NCBI RefSeq assembly: GCF_000967545.1
Contig: NZ_JXXV01000018.1
Coordinates: 124,001 to 188,000 of the forward strand
Reading direction: 5' to 3'
DNA length: 64,000 nucleotides
DNA from: Vibrio galatheae
Lineage (GTDB): Bacteria; Pseudomonadota; Gammaproteobacteria; Enterobacterales; Vibrionaceae
Shown here: positions 18,294 to 27,113 of the stretch, in pieces
Numbering within the stretch: position 1 is the stretch's first letter
Layout of the letters: the number at the start of each line of letters is the position of its first letter
Notes under the pieces: model-generated
The model's database searches: none
What the model saw: only the letters and a program-made list of their open reading frames with translations
What the model was told of the DNA's origin: nothing
Program-made: the position numbers and the translations under genes

Positions 18294-19673
18294 ATGAATA
18301 AAATTGTACAGCCAACCCATTTTCGCAGCGAAGGTGATGTCAACACCACCTTGGCTCGTCAAGCGTGGAATGCAGCGATGAACGATGAAAGAACACAAGC
18401 GCTATTGAAGCGTGATTGTGATGTGTTTCTTCATCAAGCGATGTCAACGCCCTGCCTCGACACGTTAGAGGCCGCAGAAGGTATCTATATCCAAGATGCA
18501 ACGGGCAAAAAGTACATGGATTTCCATGGCAACAATGTTCATCAATTGGGCTACGCTCATCCGCATGTGATTAAACGTGTGCAAGAGCAAATAGCCAAAC
18601 TGCCGTTCTCGCCGCGCCGTTTTACCAACGAGACCGCGATAAAGTGTGCAGAGAAACTGACCCAAATCTGTGGAGGAAAACTTAACCGTGTGTTGTTTGC
18701 ACCGGGAGGAACATCAGCGGTTGGCATGGCGCTGAAGCTGGCACGTCACATCACAGGTAGCTACAAAGTAGTCTCGCTGTGGGATTCCTTCCACGGCGCA
18801 TCATTAGATGCCATTTCCGTAGGTGGCGAAGCCTGTTTTCGTCAAGGCATGGGGCCATTAATGGCTGGTGTCGAGCGTATTCCACCTGCAGTCTCTTATC
18901 GTGGCGCTTTCCCAGTTGCTGACGGTAGCGATGTCCATTACGCCGACTATCTTGAATACGTGATTGAAAAGGAAGGTGGTGTGGGAGCCTTCATCGCAGA
19001 AGCCGTTCGCAACACAGATGTTCAAGTGCCAAGTAAAGCCTACTGGAAGCGCATTCGTGAAATCTGTGACAAGCACGATGTCATGTTGATCATCGACGAC
19101 ATCCCTAACGGCATGGGCCGCAGTGGCGAATGGTTTACCCACCAAGCTTACGACATTGAGCCCGATATTCTGTGCATTGGTAAAGGCTTGGGCGGAGGCT
19201 TAGTGCCCATTGCAGCCATGATCACCAAAGACAAGTACAACACCGCCGAGCAAATCTCGATGGGCCACTACACTCATGAGAAAAGCCCAATTGGTTGCGC
19301 GGCGGCGCTGGCGACCATGGAAGCAATCGAGCAGCAGAGTTTACTCGAAAAAACCAAAGCTGACAGCCAGTTCATGCGTGAAAAGCTACTGGAAATGAAA
19401 GACAAATATCCAGTGATTGGTGATGTACGTGGTATCGGCATGTTATGGGGCATTGAGCTGGTCACTGACCACCAAAAAAAGCAGCGCGCTTTTGATGAAG
19501 CCGAAGCGGTACTGTACCAATGCCTCAATAATGGCCTGAGTTTTAAGGTGTCTCAGGGCAACGTGATTCAGCTCAGTCCCCCCTTAATCATCACACGTGC
19601 ACAACTCAGTGAAGCCTTGGCGATCTTCGAGCAAGCCATCGCCAAAGTATGTAAAGACTTTAATTACTCGTAA
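18294..19673 (+). CDS. pbfA: (R)-1-hydroxy-2-aminoethylphosphonate ammonia-lyase
   Basis: A 459-residue class-III-aminotransferase-fold PLP protein between phnW and phnX, the position and type of PbfA, an enzyme first characterised from Vibrio splendidus. It eliminates ammonia from (R)-1-hydroxy-2-aminoethylphosphonate to give phosphonoacetaldehyde, so the PhnX substrate can also be reached from hydroxylated AEP. The PLP lysine is K297 in CIGKGLGGG. The segment IIDDIPNGMGRSG replaces the usual DEVQTGFGRTG of true transaminases, which supports the lyase call. It starts 11 bases after phnW. Confidence 0.88.
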   Translation: MNKIVQPTHFRSEGDVNTTLARQAWNAAMNDERTQALLKRDCDVFLHQAMSTPCLDTLEAAEGIYIQDATGKKYMDFHGNNVHQLGYAHPHVIKRVQEQIAKLPFSPRRFTNETAIKCAEKLTQICGGKLNRVLFAPGGTSAVGMALKLARHITGSYKVVSLWDSFHGASLDAISVGGEACFRQGMGPLMAGVERIPPAVSYRGAFPVADGSDVHYADYLEYVIEKEGGVGAFIAEAVRNTDVQVPSKAYWKRIREICDKHDVMLIIDDIPNGMGRSGEWFTHQAYDIEPDILCIGKGLGGGLVPIAAMITKDKYNTAEQISMGHYTHEKSPIGCAAALATMEAIEQQSLLEKTKADSQFMREKLLEMKDKYPVIGDVRGIGMLWGIELVTDHQKKQRAFDEAEAVLYQCLNNGLSFKVSQGNVIQLSPPLIITRAQLSEALAIFEQAIAKVCKDFNYS

Positions 19674-19726
19674 CTTAATTCAGTCGCCGCGCAAAAAGCT
19701 GCGGTGACAAGGCAAAAGGAATAAAC

Positions 19727-20542
19727 ATGAGCAAATCACCAATTCAAGCAATCATCTTTGACTGGGCTGGTACCATCGTCGATTTTGGTTCATTCGCGCC
19801 AACCAGCATCTTTGTTGAAGCATTCAAACAAGGTTTCGATTTCGCTATTGACCTCGCAGAAGCACGCGAGCCAATGGGACTCGGAAAATGGGATCATATT
19901 CAAGCGGTCGGTCGAATTCCTGCGGTTGATAAGCGTTGGAATGAAAAATTCGGTCGCTCAATGACCAGCGAAGATATCGACACCATCTACGCCGCGTTTA
20001 TGCCGCTGCAAAAAGCCAAAGTAGCGGATCACGCAGCGCCTATTCTTAATGCGATTGACGTGGTGAATAACCTCAAAGACAAAGGCATTAAAATAGGCTC
20101 GTGTTCGGGCTACCCACGCGAAGTGATGGACGTTCTGATCCCGGAGGCCGCCGATTATGGATACAAACCAGATTACGTGGTCGCAACCGATGATTTGCCA
20201 CAAGGTGGACGCCCTGCTCCATTTATGGCGCTGAAAAATGTAATAGAACTTTGCGTAACAGACGTGAATGCGTGTATCAAAGTGGATGACGCGGCACCGG
20301 GCATCGAAGAAGGCCACAACGCTGGGATGTGGACAGTGGGCTTGCTGCTTTCGGGAAACGAAGCGGGACTTACGTTTGAAGAGTATCAGGTCGCAGATGA
20401 AGCCACACTCAGTACAGCCCGCGAAACAGCGCGCGCGAAACTTATCAAGAGTTCACCGCACTATCTAATTGACACTATTGCTGACTTCCCTGAGGTGGTT
20501 GCAGATATTGAACGACGCTTAGCAGCAGGCGAAAGGCCTTAA
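19727..20542 (+). CDS. phnX: Phosphonoacetaldehyde hydrolase (phosphonatase)
   Basis: A 271-residue HAD-family enzyme that cleaves phosphonoacetaldehyde to acetaldehyde and phosphate. The nucleophile is D12 in FDWAGT; the Schiff-base lysine, specific to phosphonatases, is K54 in GLGKWDHI; the later Asp pair is in KVDDAAPG. It is the last gene of phnW-pbfA-phnX and ends at a strong terminator. Together the cluster frees phosphate, nitrogen and a two-carbon unit from AEP. Confidence 0.96.
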   Translation: MSKSPIQAIIFDWAGTIVDFGSFAPTSIFVEAFKQGFDFAIDLAEAREPMGLGKWDHIQAVGRIPAVDKRWNEKFGRSMTSEDIDTIYAAFMPLQKAKVADHAAPILNAIDVVNNLKDKGIKIGSCSGYPREVMDVLIPEAADYGYKPDYVVATDDLPQGGRPAPFMALKNVIELCVTDVNACIKVDDAAPGIEEGHNAGMWTVGLLLSGNEAGLTFEEYQVADEATLSTARETARAKLIKSSPHYLIDTIADFPEVVADIERRLAAGERP

Positions 20543-20557
20543 CTGTATACGGCAACG

Positions 20558-20587
20558 AAAAATAGGGCGCGATTCGCCCTATTTTTT
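20558..20587 (+). terminator. Terminator of the phnW operon
   Basis: A 12-bp stem (AAAAATAGGGCG / CGCCCTATTTTT, 5-base loop) continues into T-rich sequence. It lies between convergent genes and can serve both strands. Confidence 0.9.
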
Positions 20588-20594
20588 ATGCTTA

Positions 20595-21188
20595 TTACGG
20601 CATTTGATACCGAGCTATGATTTGCGTTAACACCTCTGCACCTTCATCGGTATTGAACCAGCAATAGATGAGCAGATTTAAAATCAACGTCGTCCAGAAC
20701 AAGAACTTAAACCCAATGTCACTGTATTTGTGATGCATAAAAGACTGCGCAAACAAGGCACCTATCCACCCTCCAACTAAATTCAACATATGGAAAGTAA
20801 TCTCAGGAATGCGCCAGCTACCGATTTGCATCGCATGTTTGTCAAACGCATACACGGTATAGGTCACCGCACTCACGGCGAAATAAAACACACAAGCAAT
20901 GACCGGGAAATCTAAAATCACGACACTGCCGACCAGTGTGCTGCAAAACCAAACCGCAATGGCTAAAGAAAAATTAAACACAACAGGCCGCTCAACCTCG
21001 ACCGCCCTCATCACGCCATTTTGGTCTGTGCCGAGTCTAAACACCACTCGCTCACTGACATTGGGCAACTGGGAGACATTAGCCAGATCGCTAATATGGA
21101 ATCGGACCTGAGTATCTTGGTTATCTACCGAAATATAGCCGTAACCTTTACTCTGGTCCCATTGAGAGATGGTTCCTTGAATAGACAT
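20595..21188 (-). CDS. Cold-shock domain fused to DUF1294 membrane domain
   Basis: 197 residues. Residues 1-65 form a cold-shock-like OB fold (GTISQWDQSKGYGYI, with an RNP1-like stretch), expected to bind nucleic acid. Residues 70-190 have four hydrophobic segments matching DUF1294, including YAFDKHAMQIGSWRIPE. The second RNP motif is less typical (VRFHISDL). Function unknown; the fusion places an RNA-binding domain at the inner membrane. Monocistronic. Confidence 0.87.
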   Translation of the reverse strand: MSIQGTISQWDQSKGYGYISVDNQDTQVRFHISDLANVSQLPNVSERVVFRLGTDQNGVMRAVEVERPVVFNFSLAIAVWFCSTLVGSVVILDFPVIACVFYFAVSAVTYTVYAFDKHAMQIGSWRIPEITFHMLNLVGGWIGALFAQSFMHHKYSDIGFKFLFWTTLILNLLIYCWFNTDEGAEVLTQIIARYQMP

Positions 21189-21397
21189 GGATATTTCTTC
21201 CCTAGCAACAACGTTAGTCGGTTCTATTTATTTTGTTCTTTGTTTAAAACCTATAGCACACCTATTCCACTGCATTCATATTTTTTCGTATTTATCGTGA
21301 ATTTTTTGAACTAAAACTCTCGTTACAAATACTGACTATCAAATGCTTGCTATTCGTTCACAGTGACAAACCATTTGCGCTGCATTTAGCTAACCAG

Positions 21398-22072
21398 CTA
21401 AGCCATTAGAATCTGCTTTAATTCGTGTAAAGATGTCACGGTAAAGTGGGGGGTGATCGCTTCATCCTGTGGTGTATCCGCTCGGTTTAACCAGCAAGTT
21501 TCAATACCAAAGTTAAGACCACCTAAGATATCTGAGTGTTGATTGTCCCCGACCATCAATATTTTGCTCTTACACGGCGCGCCCATTTTCTCATGCGCGT
21601 GGCTAAAAATCGCCGCGTCAGGCTTGGCGACACCAACTTGTTCGGAAATAATCACATGCTCGAAATATTGGCTCATGCCGGTTTTTTCTAGCCTGACCGC
21701 CTGAAGGTCAGTAAAACCATTGGTGATAATGCCCATTTTCACCTTGCCGTATAGAGCATCCATTAGCTCTTTCGCCCCTGGAAGCAGGGTACAGATATCC
21801 GCCATCGCATGAAGAAACGCAAGATTAAGTTCAGAGGTTGTGGTTTCGAGTTGATTTGCCCATTGTTGAAAACGTGTGTGTTTTAACTCTTGCGCATCAA
21901 TGGTGCCATTTTGGTAGGCAACCCATAAAGGCTTATTGACACTCTGATAATGGTCGTAGTCACTCGGTGTAAACTCGACACCGATACGAGAGAACATCAG
22001 TTGCATCCCTTTAAAAGCATCGAAGTGAAACAGGGTTTCGTCAGCGTCAAATAAGATCCAATCGTACTTCAT
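21398..22072 (-). CDS. yjjG: Pyrimidine 5'-nucleotidase YjjG
   Basis: A 224-residue HAD hydrolase of the YjjG group, which dephosphorylates dUMP, dTMP and non-canonical pyrimidine nucleotides. Motif I is FDADETLFHFD, motif II is ITNGFTDLQ, the Lys of motif III lies in VGVAKPDAAIF, and motif IV is MVGDNQHSDILGG. The length matches E. coli YjjG (225). It is divergent from the LysR gene. Confidence 0.9.
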   Translation of the reverse strand: MKYDWILFDADETLFHFDAFKGMQLMFSRIGVEFTPSDYDHYQSVNKPLWVAYQNGTIDAQELKHTRFQQWANQLETTTSELNLAFLHAMADICTLLPGAKELMDALYGKVKMGIITNGFTDLQAVRLEKTGMSQYFEHVIISEQVGVAKPDAAIFSHAHEKMGAPCKSKILMVGDNQHSDILGGLNFGIETCWLNRADTPQDEAITPHFTVTSLHELKQILMA

Positions 22073-22167
22073 TATTTTCTCCTTAACATCGCGGAGCTAG
22101 TGTAAATTGTTTTCTTATAGATGATAATACACTGTTATAGAAACTTATTGTTTACTAGGGGTTAACC

Positions 22168-23088
22168 ATGCAAGCGTTTTCTACTATTCCCATCTTCGTG
22201 ACGGTGGTTGAAAGCGGCAGCTTTTCCACTGCGGCGAGTAAACTCAATATCACCAAATCTGCGGTTAGCAAGCGAATAACTCAGTTAGAAGATGAGTTGG
22301 GTATCAGGCTGATCAACCGCACCACAAGGAAGCTAAGTTTAACCGAGGCAGGGCAACGTTATTACGACTATGTTGAACAATCTCTGAGTTTAGCTAAACA
22401 AGGCATTGATGCCGTTTCTGAACTACAAGGTAACCCGAGAGGCACACTTAAAATCACCGCGCCAATGTCATTTGGTGTGCTGCACATTGCCCCATTGATA
22501 GCGGAGTTTCTTGATCGGTTCCCTGACGTGGAAATTGATCTTAATCTTGAAGATCGCATGGTCGATATGGTTGAAGAGAGCTTTGATGTGGGAATCCGGA
22601 TTGGCCACCTACCATTATCGAACCTGATAGCAAAACGCCTTGCCCCGTGTAAAAGCGTTCTTTGCGCAGCGCCAGAGTATTTATCTCGAAACGGTAACCC
22701 CGAGAAACCCAGTGATCTCTCACACCACAGCTGTTTACAGTACAGTTATTATCGTGGGGGCAGTGAATGGTCTCTTATTTCATCCAGCAATGAGTTTAGA
22801 GTGATTCCCAAAGGACGACTTGTCGTCAACAATAGCGAAGCGATTCGCCGGGCAGTACTTGGCGGCAGCGGGATTGCAAATTTGCCAACCTTCATTGCAG
22901 GTAAGGATATTGCGGCTGGCAAACTGCAGGTGGTCTTGCCTGACTATGCGCTACCAAATCATGCAATCTATGCGGTTTTTCCCCAGCGAAAACATATGCC
23001 ACTGAAAGTTCGAGCATTTATTGATTTTGTCTCTGAGAAACTGGGCACCGAGACACCATACTGGGATAAGTCGCTAAATCTTGAGTAA
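22168..23088 (+). CDS. LysR-family transcriptional regulator
   Basis: 306 residues: an N-terminal helix-turn-helix (GSFSTAASKLNITKSAVSKRITQLE) and a C-terminal effector domain of the CrgA/AaeR-like subgroup (RGTLKITAPMSFG). LysR regulators often act on a divergent neighbour; here that is yjjG, which is not an obvious target. The target and effector are unknown. An ORF on the minus strand inside it is a shadow. Confidence 0.93.
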   Translation: MQAFSTIPIFVTVVESGSFSTAASKLNITKSAVSKRITQLEDELGIRLINRTTRKLSLTEAGQRYYDYVEQSLSLAKQGIDAVSELQGNPRGTLKITAPMSFGVLHIAPLIAEFLDRFPDVEIDLNLEDRMVDMVEESFDVGIRIGHLPLSNLIAKRLAPCKSVLCAAPEYLSRNGNPEKPSDLSHHSCLQYSYYRGGSEWSLISSSNEFRVIPKGRLVVNNSEAIRRAVLGGSGIANLPTFIAGKDIAAGKLQVVLPDYALPNHAIYAVFPQRKHMPLKVRAFIDFVSEKLGTETPYWDKSLNLE

Positions 23089-23226
23089 CCTAAGGTTTAA
23101 TGTGATTCTGGACTCAGATTTTTCTCTACAGTGACAATCTCAGCAAGTTTATGATGTAAAACAAATTCCCCCTTCTCTCCTAGATCCAAAATAACGTCGA
23201 TATTGCACTTCTAGGAGACAGGTACA

Positions 23227-23406
23227 GTGAAACGATTCTTTCCATCTAGCGTTATGCTGACCCCCTTTGTTGTAAAAAACTATTCAGAGCAAGAGCGTGA
23301 AGAGAGCACGACTTCACAACAAGAGCCTCAACTGAACTCAGAACGCGGCCGGGATGAACAGAAGATTATGCCGATTGCAACAAATCAAATCTCACTCCCT
23401 TCATAA
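23227..23406 (+). CDS. Small hypothetical protein, GTG start, 59 residues
   Basis: A GTG-started frame preceded by AGGAG (23213-23217) at a 9-base spacing. The product begins MKRFFPSSVMLTPFVVKN and then becomes very polar, rich in Glu, Gln and Ser. No family is recognised and no full membrane helix is present. It fills an otherwise empty 400-base gap between the LysR and hydrolase genes. The strong ribosome site is the main support. Confidence 0.5.
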   Translation: MKRFFPSSVMLTPFVVKNYSEQEREESTTSQQEPQLNSERGRDEQKIMPIATNQISLPS

Positions 23407-23497
23407 AACAGCGTTACTAGTAAGCGGAGTCGAAACGTAGTTTCTACCCTTTGGCTGTTATTTACGTACTACACTTCTACAACAACGGAGGTGTTCT

Positions 23498-24229
23498 ATG
23501 AAAACAACTATTGGGCTTATTCTGGCATTACTCTCCTCTTTTGCTTATGCAGGAGAGAGCAAAATTTACAATGTAAAAGGCAGCGAATACGAGGGCTACT
23601 GGTCAAAGGTAAACAATGATGCTCCCTTGGTACTGCTTGTACATGATTGGGATGGATTGACCGACTATGAAATGAAGCGCGCCGAAATGCTGAACGAATT
23701 AGGCTACAACGTGTTTGCTGTGGATCTTTTTGGCAAAGGCGTTAGACCAACAGAAGTGAAAGACAAGCAGCAGCACACTGGTGAATTGTATAAAGATAGA
23801 GATAAGCTCCGCGCACTTATGCAAGGCAGTCTTGATTTCGCTGCTTCGCTTGGAGGTAACATCGACAATACGGTTGTGATGGGCTACTGCTTTGGTGGTG
23901 CAGCAGTACTAGAATCAGCGCGCGCGGGAATGAAAGCGAAAGGGTTCGTAACCTTCCATGGAGGTCTCGGCACACCTGAGGGTCAATCTTACGCGCAAAC
24001 TCAAGCGCCTATTATGATCCTTCACGGCACGGCAGATACCGCTATCCCCATGTCACAATTTGCTTCTCTTGCAGAGCAACTGGAAGCCGCTAGCGTTGAG
24101 CATGAAATGATTACCTACAGTGGCGCACCCCATGCATTCACTGTGTTTGGTAGCCCTAGCTATCGAGAAGATGCCGACAAAAAATCTTGGGCAAGCTTTA
24201 CTCAATTCTTAGCGGCTAACACGCAATAA
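23498..24229 (+). CDS. Secreted dienelactone-hydrolase-family protein
   Basis: 243 residues with a signal peptide (cleavage after FAYA, about 18). The alpha/beta-hydrolase triad is Cys in GYCFGGAA (about 130), Asp in GTADTAIP and His in GAPHAFT, as in dienelactone hydrolases. The export signal argues for a periplasmic hydrolase rather than the catabolic cytoplasmic enzyme; the substrate is unknown. A strong GGAGG ribosome site precedes it. Monocistronic. Confidence 0.88.
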   Translation: MKTTIGLILALLSSFAYAGESKIYNVKGSEYEGYWSKVNNDAPLVLLVHDWDGLTDYEMKRAEMLNELGYNVFAVDLFGKGVRPTEVKDKQQHTGELYKDRDKLRALMQGSLDFAASLGGNIDNTVVMGYCFGGAAVLESARAGMKAKGFVTFHGGLGTPEGQSYAQTQAPIMILHGTADTAIPMSQFASLAEQLEAASVEHEMITYSGAPHAFTVFGSPSYREDADKKSWASFTQFLAANTQ

Positions 24230-24242
24230 TCATAAACAAAAT

Positions 24243-24266
24243 ATCCCCAAGCGAGACCTTGGGGAT
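24243..24266 (-). terminator. Terminator of vemP-secD-secF
   Basis: A 9-bp stem (ATCCCCAAG / CTTGGGGAT, 6-base loop) with a minus-strand tail ATTTTGTTTATG. The plus-strand tail is poor, so it mainly serves secF. Confidence 0.7.
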
Positions 24267-24286
24267 CAATTATGTGTATGGCAAGA

Positions 24287-25189
24287 TTAAGGCGCGGTAT
24301 CTATTTCGACAGGCAAATAGTGCTTTGGTGCCAGTTTTAGCCACTCTGGCAGCACAGTGCCCATAGAGATAGAAGACCAAGTACCAGACAAAATGCCAAT
24401 GAACATGGCGACCGCAAAACCTTGTAGCGCACTGCCGCCCATTATCCACAGTGCTGACACCGTCATTAAGGTTGTCCCCGAGGTCACCATAGTGCGCGAA
24501 AACGTCGCGATCACAGCTTGGTCATTGATCTCTTCAGTTGAAGATGACTGTTTCGCAATAAGCAGCTCTCGAATTCGATCGGCGATAATAATGGAATCGT
24601 TTAGCGAATAGCCCAAGATTGCTAAAATGGCCGCAAACACGGTGAGGTTAAACTCCATTTGTGAAGCAGCAAAAAAGCCAAGTACCAAAACCACGTCGTG
24701 AATCAGCGCCAACAAAGATCCACTCGCCAGCCGCCATTCAAAACGAAAGCACAGATAACCTAAGATACACAACATTGAGATCATTAAGGCTAAACCACCT
24801 TGATCAACCAAATCTTGCCCGACTTGAGAGCCAACCATGCTATTGCTAATCACCTCAACTTGGTGAGAGATCGGTGAAAGCGTCGCGGTGAAATCGGTAA
24901 TCTGCTGATCTTGTTGTGGAATGGGGTAACGAATCACCCATCGCCCAACCTGATCCGACTGAGTCACATTGGTAAACTGACCAAGTTGTGGCTCCAGACG
25001 TTCAACCAGTTGTTGCTGGGTAATGTTAGCATCAACTTTAACCTCAGTGACCATGCCTCCGGTAAAGTCCAGTCCCATGTTAAGTCCGTTGACAGCCAGA
25101 GCGATGAGTGACACCAACATCAGCGCAAAAGAAACGAAGTTGGTAATGTAGCGGATTCGACGAATGCGCTGTTTAAAGAATTCAACCAT
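24287..25189 (-). CDS. secF: Protein translocase subunit SecF (second copy)
   Basis: 300 residues with six membrane helices. The conserved GLDFTGGMVTEV segment opens the periplasmic loop, and the ILGYSLNDSIIIADRIRE region of helix 4 is the SecF signature. With SecD it uses an ion gradient to pull proteins across the inner membrane. No yajC or tgt lies nearby, so this is not the standard housekeeping secDF locus; it is the paralogue known as SecDF2 in Vibrio. It lies 2 bases after secD. Confidence 0.94.
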   Translation of the reverse strand: MVEFFKQRIRRIRYITNFVSFALMLVSLIALAVNGLNMGLDFTGGMVTEVKVDANITQQQLVERLEPQLGQFTNVTQSDQVGRWVIRYPIPQQDQQITDFTATLSPISHQVEVISNSMVGSQVGQDLVDQGGLALMISMLCILGYLCFRFEWRLASGSLLALIHDVVLVLGFFAASQMEFNLTVFAAILAILGYSLNDSIIIADRIRELLIAKQSSSTEEINDQAVIATFSRTMVTSGTTLMTVSALWIMGGSALQGFAVAMFIGILSGTWSSISMGTVLPEWLKLAPKHYLPVEIDTAP

Positions 25190-25191
25190 AG

Positions 25192-27027
25192 TTACACCCT
25201 CACCTCACGACGCGCGTCACGTCCCCAAACCAAATTGATGATTGCACGCGATGCAAACACACCACTAAACATACTGGTCAGCAGACCCAAGCCTAATGTC
25301 AGAGCAAAGCCTTGAATCGGACCATTGCCAATCGAATACAAGACGACGGCAGTGATCATGGTGGTAATATTGGCATCAAGGATTGTGCTGAATGCACTAC
25401 CAAAGCCAAGGTCTATCGACTGAGCAAAAGTGCGCCCTTCCGCCAGCTTGTCCTTAATACGTTCAAAAATAAGTACGTTGGTATCAACCGCCATCCCGAC
25501 TGTCAAAACTAAACCTGCAATACCCGGCAAAGTCAGCACCGCGCCAGGAAGAAGCGCGATCATCCCCAGCAAACTGGCCATGTTGATCAGCAACGCAACA
25601 TTGGCAACCCAACCTAAACGACGATACCAAAGTGCCATAAAGGTCAGGGTCATCGCTAAACCGAGCGCGAGAGCCGCAAAACCGTTTTGAATGTTTTCTG
25701 CGCCAAGGGATGCACCGATAGTACGCTCCTCAACTATCGTTATAGGCGCGGTCAGTGATCCGGCGCGAAGTAATAGTGCTAAGTTTTGCGCATCTTCCAT
25801 CGAGCCAGCACCAGTAATTCTAAATTGACTGCCCAATTGAGACTGGATGGTCGCAACGCTAATCACGCGTTCGGTGCGTTCGGTTTCGCCTTTAGCGTTG
25901 GTGGTGTATTCGCGATACACAGTCGCCATCGGTTTACCAATATGACCTGCTGAAAATTCACTCATGATTTTGCCACCAGCGTGGTCGAGCGAAATATTCA
26001 CTTCGGAAAAACCCATTTTATCCACGCCCGCACGAGCATTAATAATATGCTCACCAGTGAGCACCGGACGTTTAGCCAAAATTACATCTCGCCCGTCATT
26101 GTCACTGAGCACTACGTCACCGTATGCGTTAGCCTCTGATGGATTACGAGCTTCGTGAAACGCTAACGTTGCGGTTGCGCCTATCACATTTTTCGCAAGC
26201 GATGGATCTTGTACACCAGGCAGTTCAATTCGAATACTGTGTTCGCCTTGTCGTTGCACTAAGGCTTCTGTAATCCCCAGCTCTTCAATTCGTTCACGCA
26301 TAATCTTCAGGTTTTGCTTGATGGTCACCGCCTGAAAGTCATTCTTGCTTTCTAGTGTTGGCCTCACTGCTAGGTAATCGGAGTGGCGTGTGACGGTCCA
26401 ATCGGGGTAATTCTGCATTAAGAAAGTAGTTGCGACGCCAAGCACTTGATCTGATTCAGTTTTCACATCAAACGCTTCCATGGTGACAGGTGATATTTGC
26501 ACGCCGCGTAATCGCTCCTGACGTAGGAAGTCCCTGACTTCATCCATCAAGCTGTTACGTTGCTCTTCAAATGCTTTATCAATATCGACATTCAATAAGA
26601 ACTGTACACCACCACGCAGATCCAGCCCCAATTTGATCGGACTAAACCCCCACTCTCCTAACCATTTAGGCGCAACAGAGACGTACGAGAAAGTAATTAA
26701 ATCATCTTTACCAAGCAATGAATCGAGTGCTTGGCGAGCTTGAGTTTGTTGGGTTTCATTTTCAAACACCAGTGTGGTGGCCGTGCCCACTTGCTGGATT
26801 TCCGCCACTTCGATATCACGCTGATTTAGATATTGCTGCAACTCGGGAATACTGACGCCCAACCCATGTGACGTTGTAACTTTAATCGCAGGTTTTTCAC
26901 CATACCATGTAGGGATAGCACTTAAGGTCAGCACAACCACAGTGGCAACAAGAACCACGTATTTCCACGCGGAATAACGGTTCATAAGACGCGCTGAACT
27001 CGCCTTATTAATGGGATTAATTTTCAT
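25192..27027 (-). CDS. secD: Protein translocase subunit SecD (second copy)
   Basis: 611 residues: an N-terminal helix, a large periplasmic region (P1 base and head, LGLDLRGGVQFLLNVD) and a C-terminal five-helix block with GMAVDTNVLIFERIKDKL. An internal ATG at 26985 begins the canonical MNRYSAWKY and could be the true start. Neither start has a strong ribosome site; the 27027 site (AAGAAA) can pair with the end of vemP. In V. alginolyticus, SecDF2 replaces the sodium-driven SecDF1 in low salt, under control of VemP. Confidence 0.93.
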   Translation of the reverse strand: MKINPINKASSARLMNRYSAWKYVVLVATVVVLTLSAIPTWYGEKPAIKVTTSHGLGVSIPELQQYLNQRDIEVAEIQQVGTATTLVFENETQQTQARQALDSLLGKDDLITFSYVSVAPKWLGEWGFSPIKLGLDLRGGVQFLLNVDIDKAFEEQRNSLMDEVRDFLRQERLRGVQISPVTMEAFDVKTESDQVLGVATTFLMQNYPDWTVTRHSDYLAVRPTLESKNDFQAVTIKQNLKIMRERIEELGITEALVQRQGEHSIRIELPGVQDPSLAKNVIGATATLAFHEARNPSEANAYGDVVLSDNDGRDVILAKRPVLTGEHIINARAGVDKMGFSEVNISLDHAGGKIMSEFSAGHIGKPMATVYREYTTNAKGETERTERVISVATIQSQLGSQFRITGAGSMEDAQNLALLLRAGSLTAPITIVEERTIGASLGAENIQNGFAALALGLAMTLTFMALWYRRLGWVANVALLINMASLLGMIALLPGAVLTLPGIAGLVLTVGMAVDTNVLIFERIKDKLAEGRTFAQSIDLGFGSAFSTILDANITTMITAVVLYSIGNGPIQGFALTLGLGLLTSMFSGVFASRAIINLVWGRDARREVRV

Positions 27028-27031
27028 AGAA

Positions 27032-27113
27032 TTTCTTTGCTTAACTTGGCGCAGATAGATCTGGCCTAGGAATAAATAAGAAGCGGTAAAACTTCGGTTA
27101 TGTAAGCGAGAAA
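27032..27113 (-). promoter_or_regulatory. vemP-secD RNA switch hiding the secD ribosome site
   Basis: On the transcript, TTTCTCGCTT (27104-27113, last vemP codons) can pair with AAGCAAAGAAA (27032-27042, the secD ribosome site) as AGAAA/TTTCT plus AAGC/GCTT around a small internal loop. A second hairpin (27048-27066) lies between them. A ribosome stalled near the end of vemP would cover the upstream strand and free the secD site. Seen in sequence: the pairing. Known: V. alginolyticus uses this mechanism. Inferred: it applies here. Confidence 0.65.
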
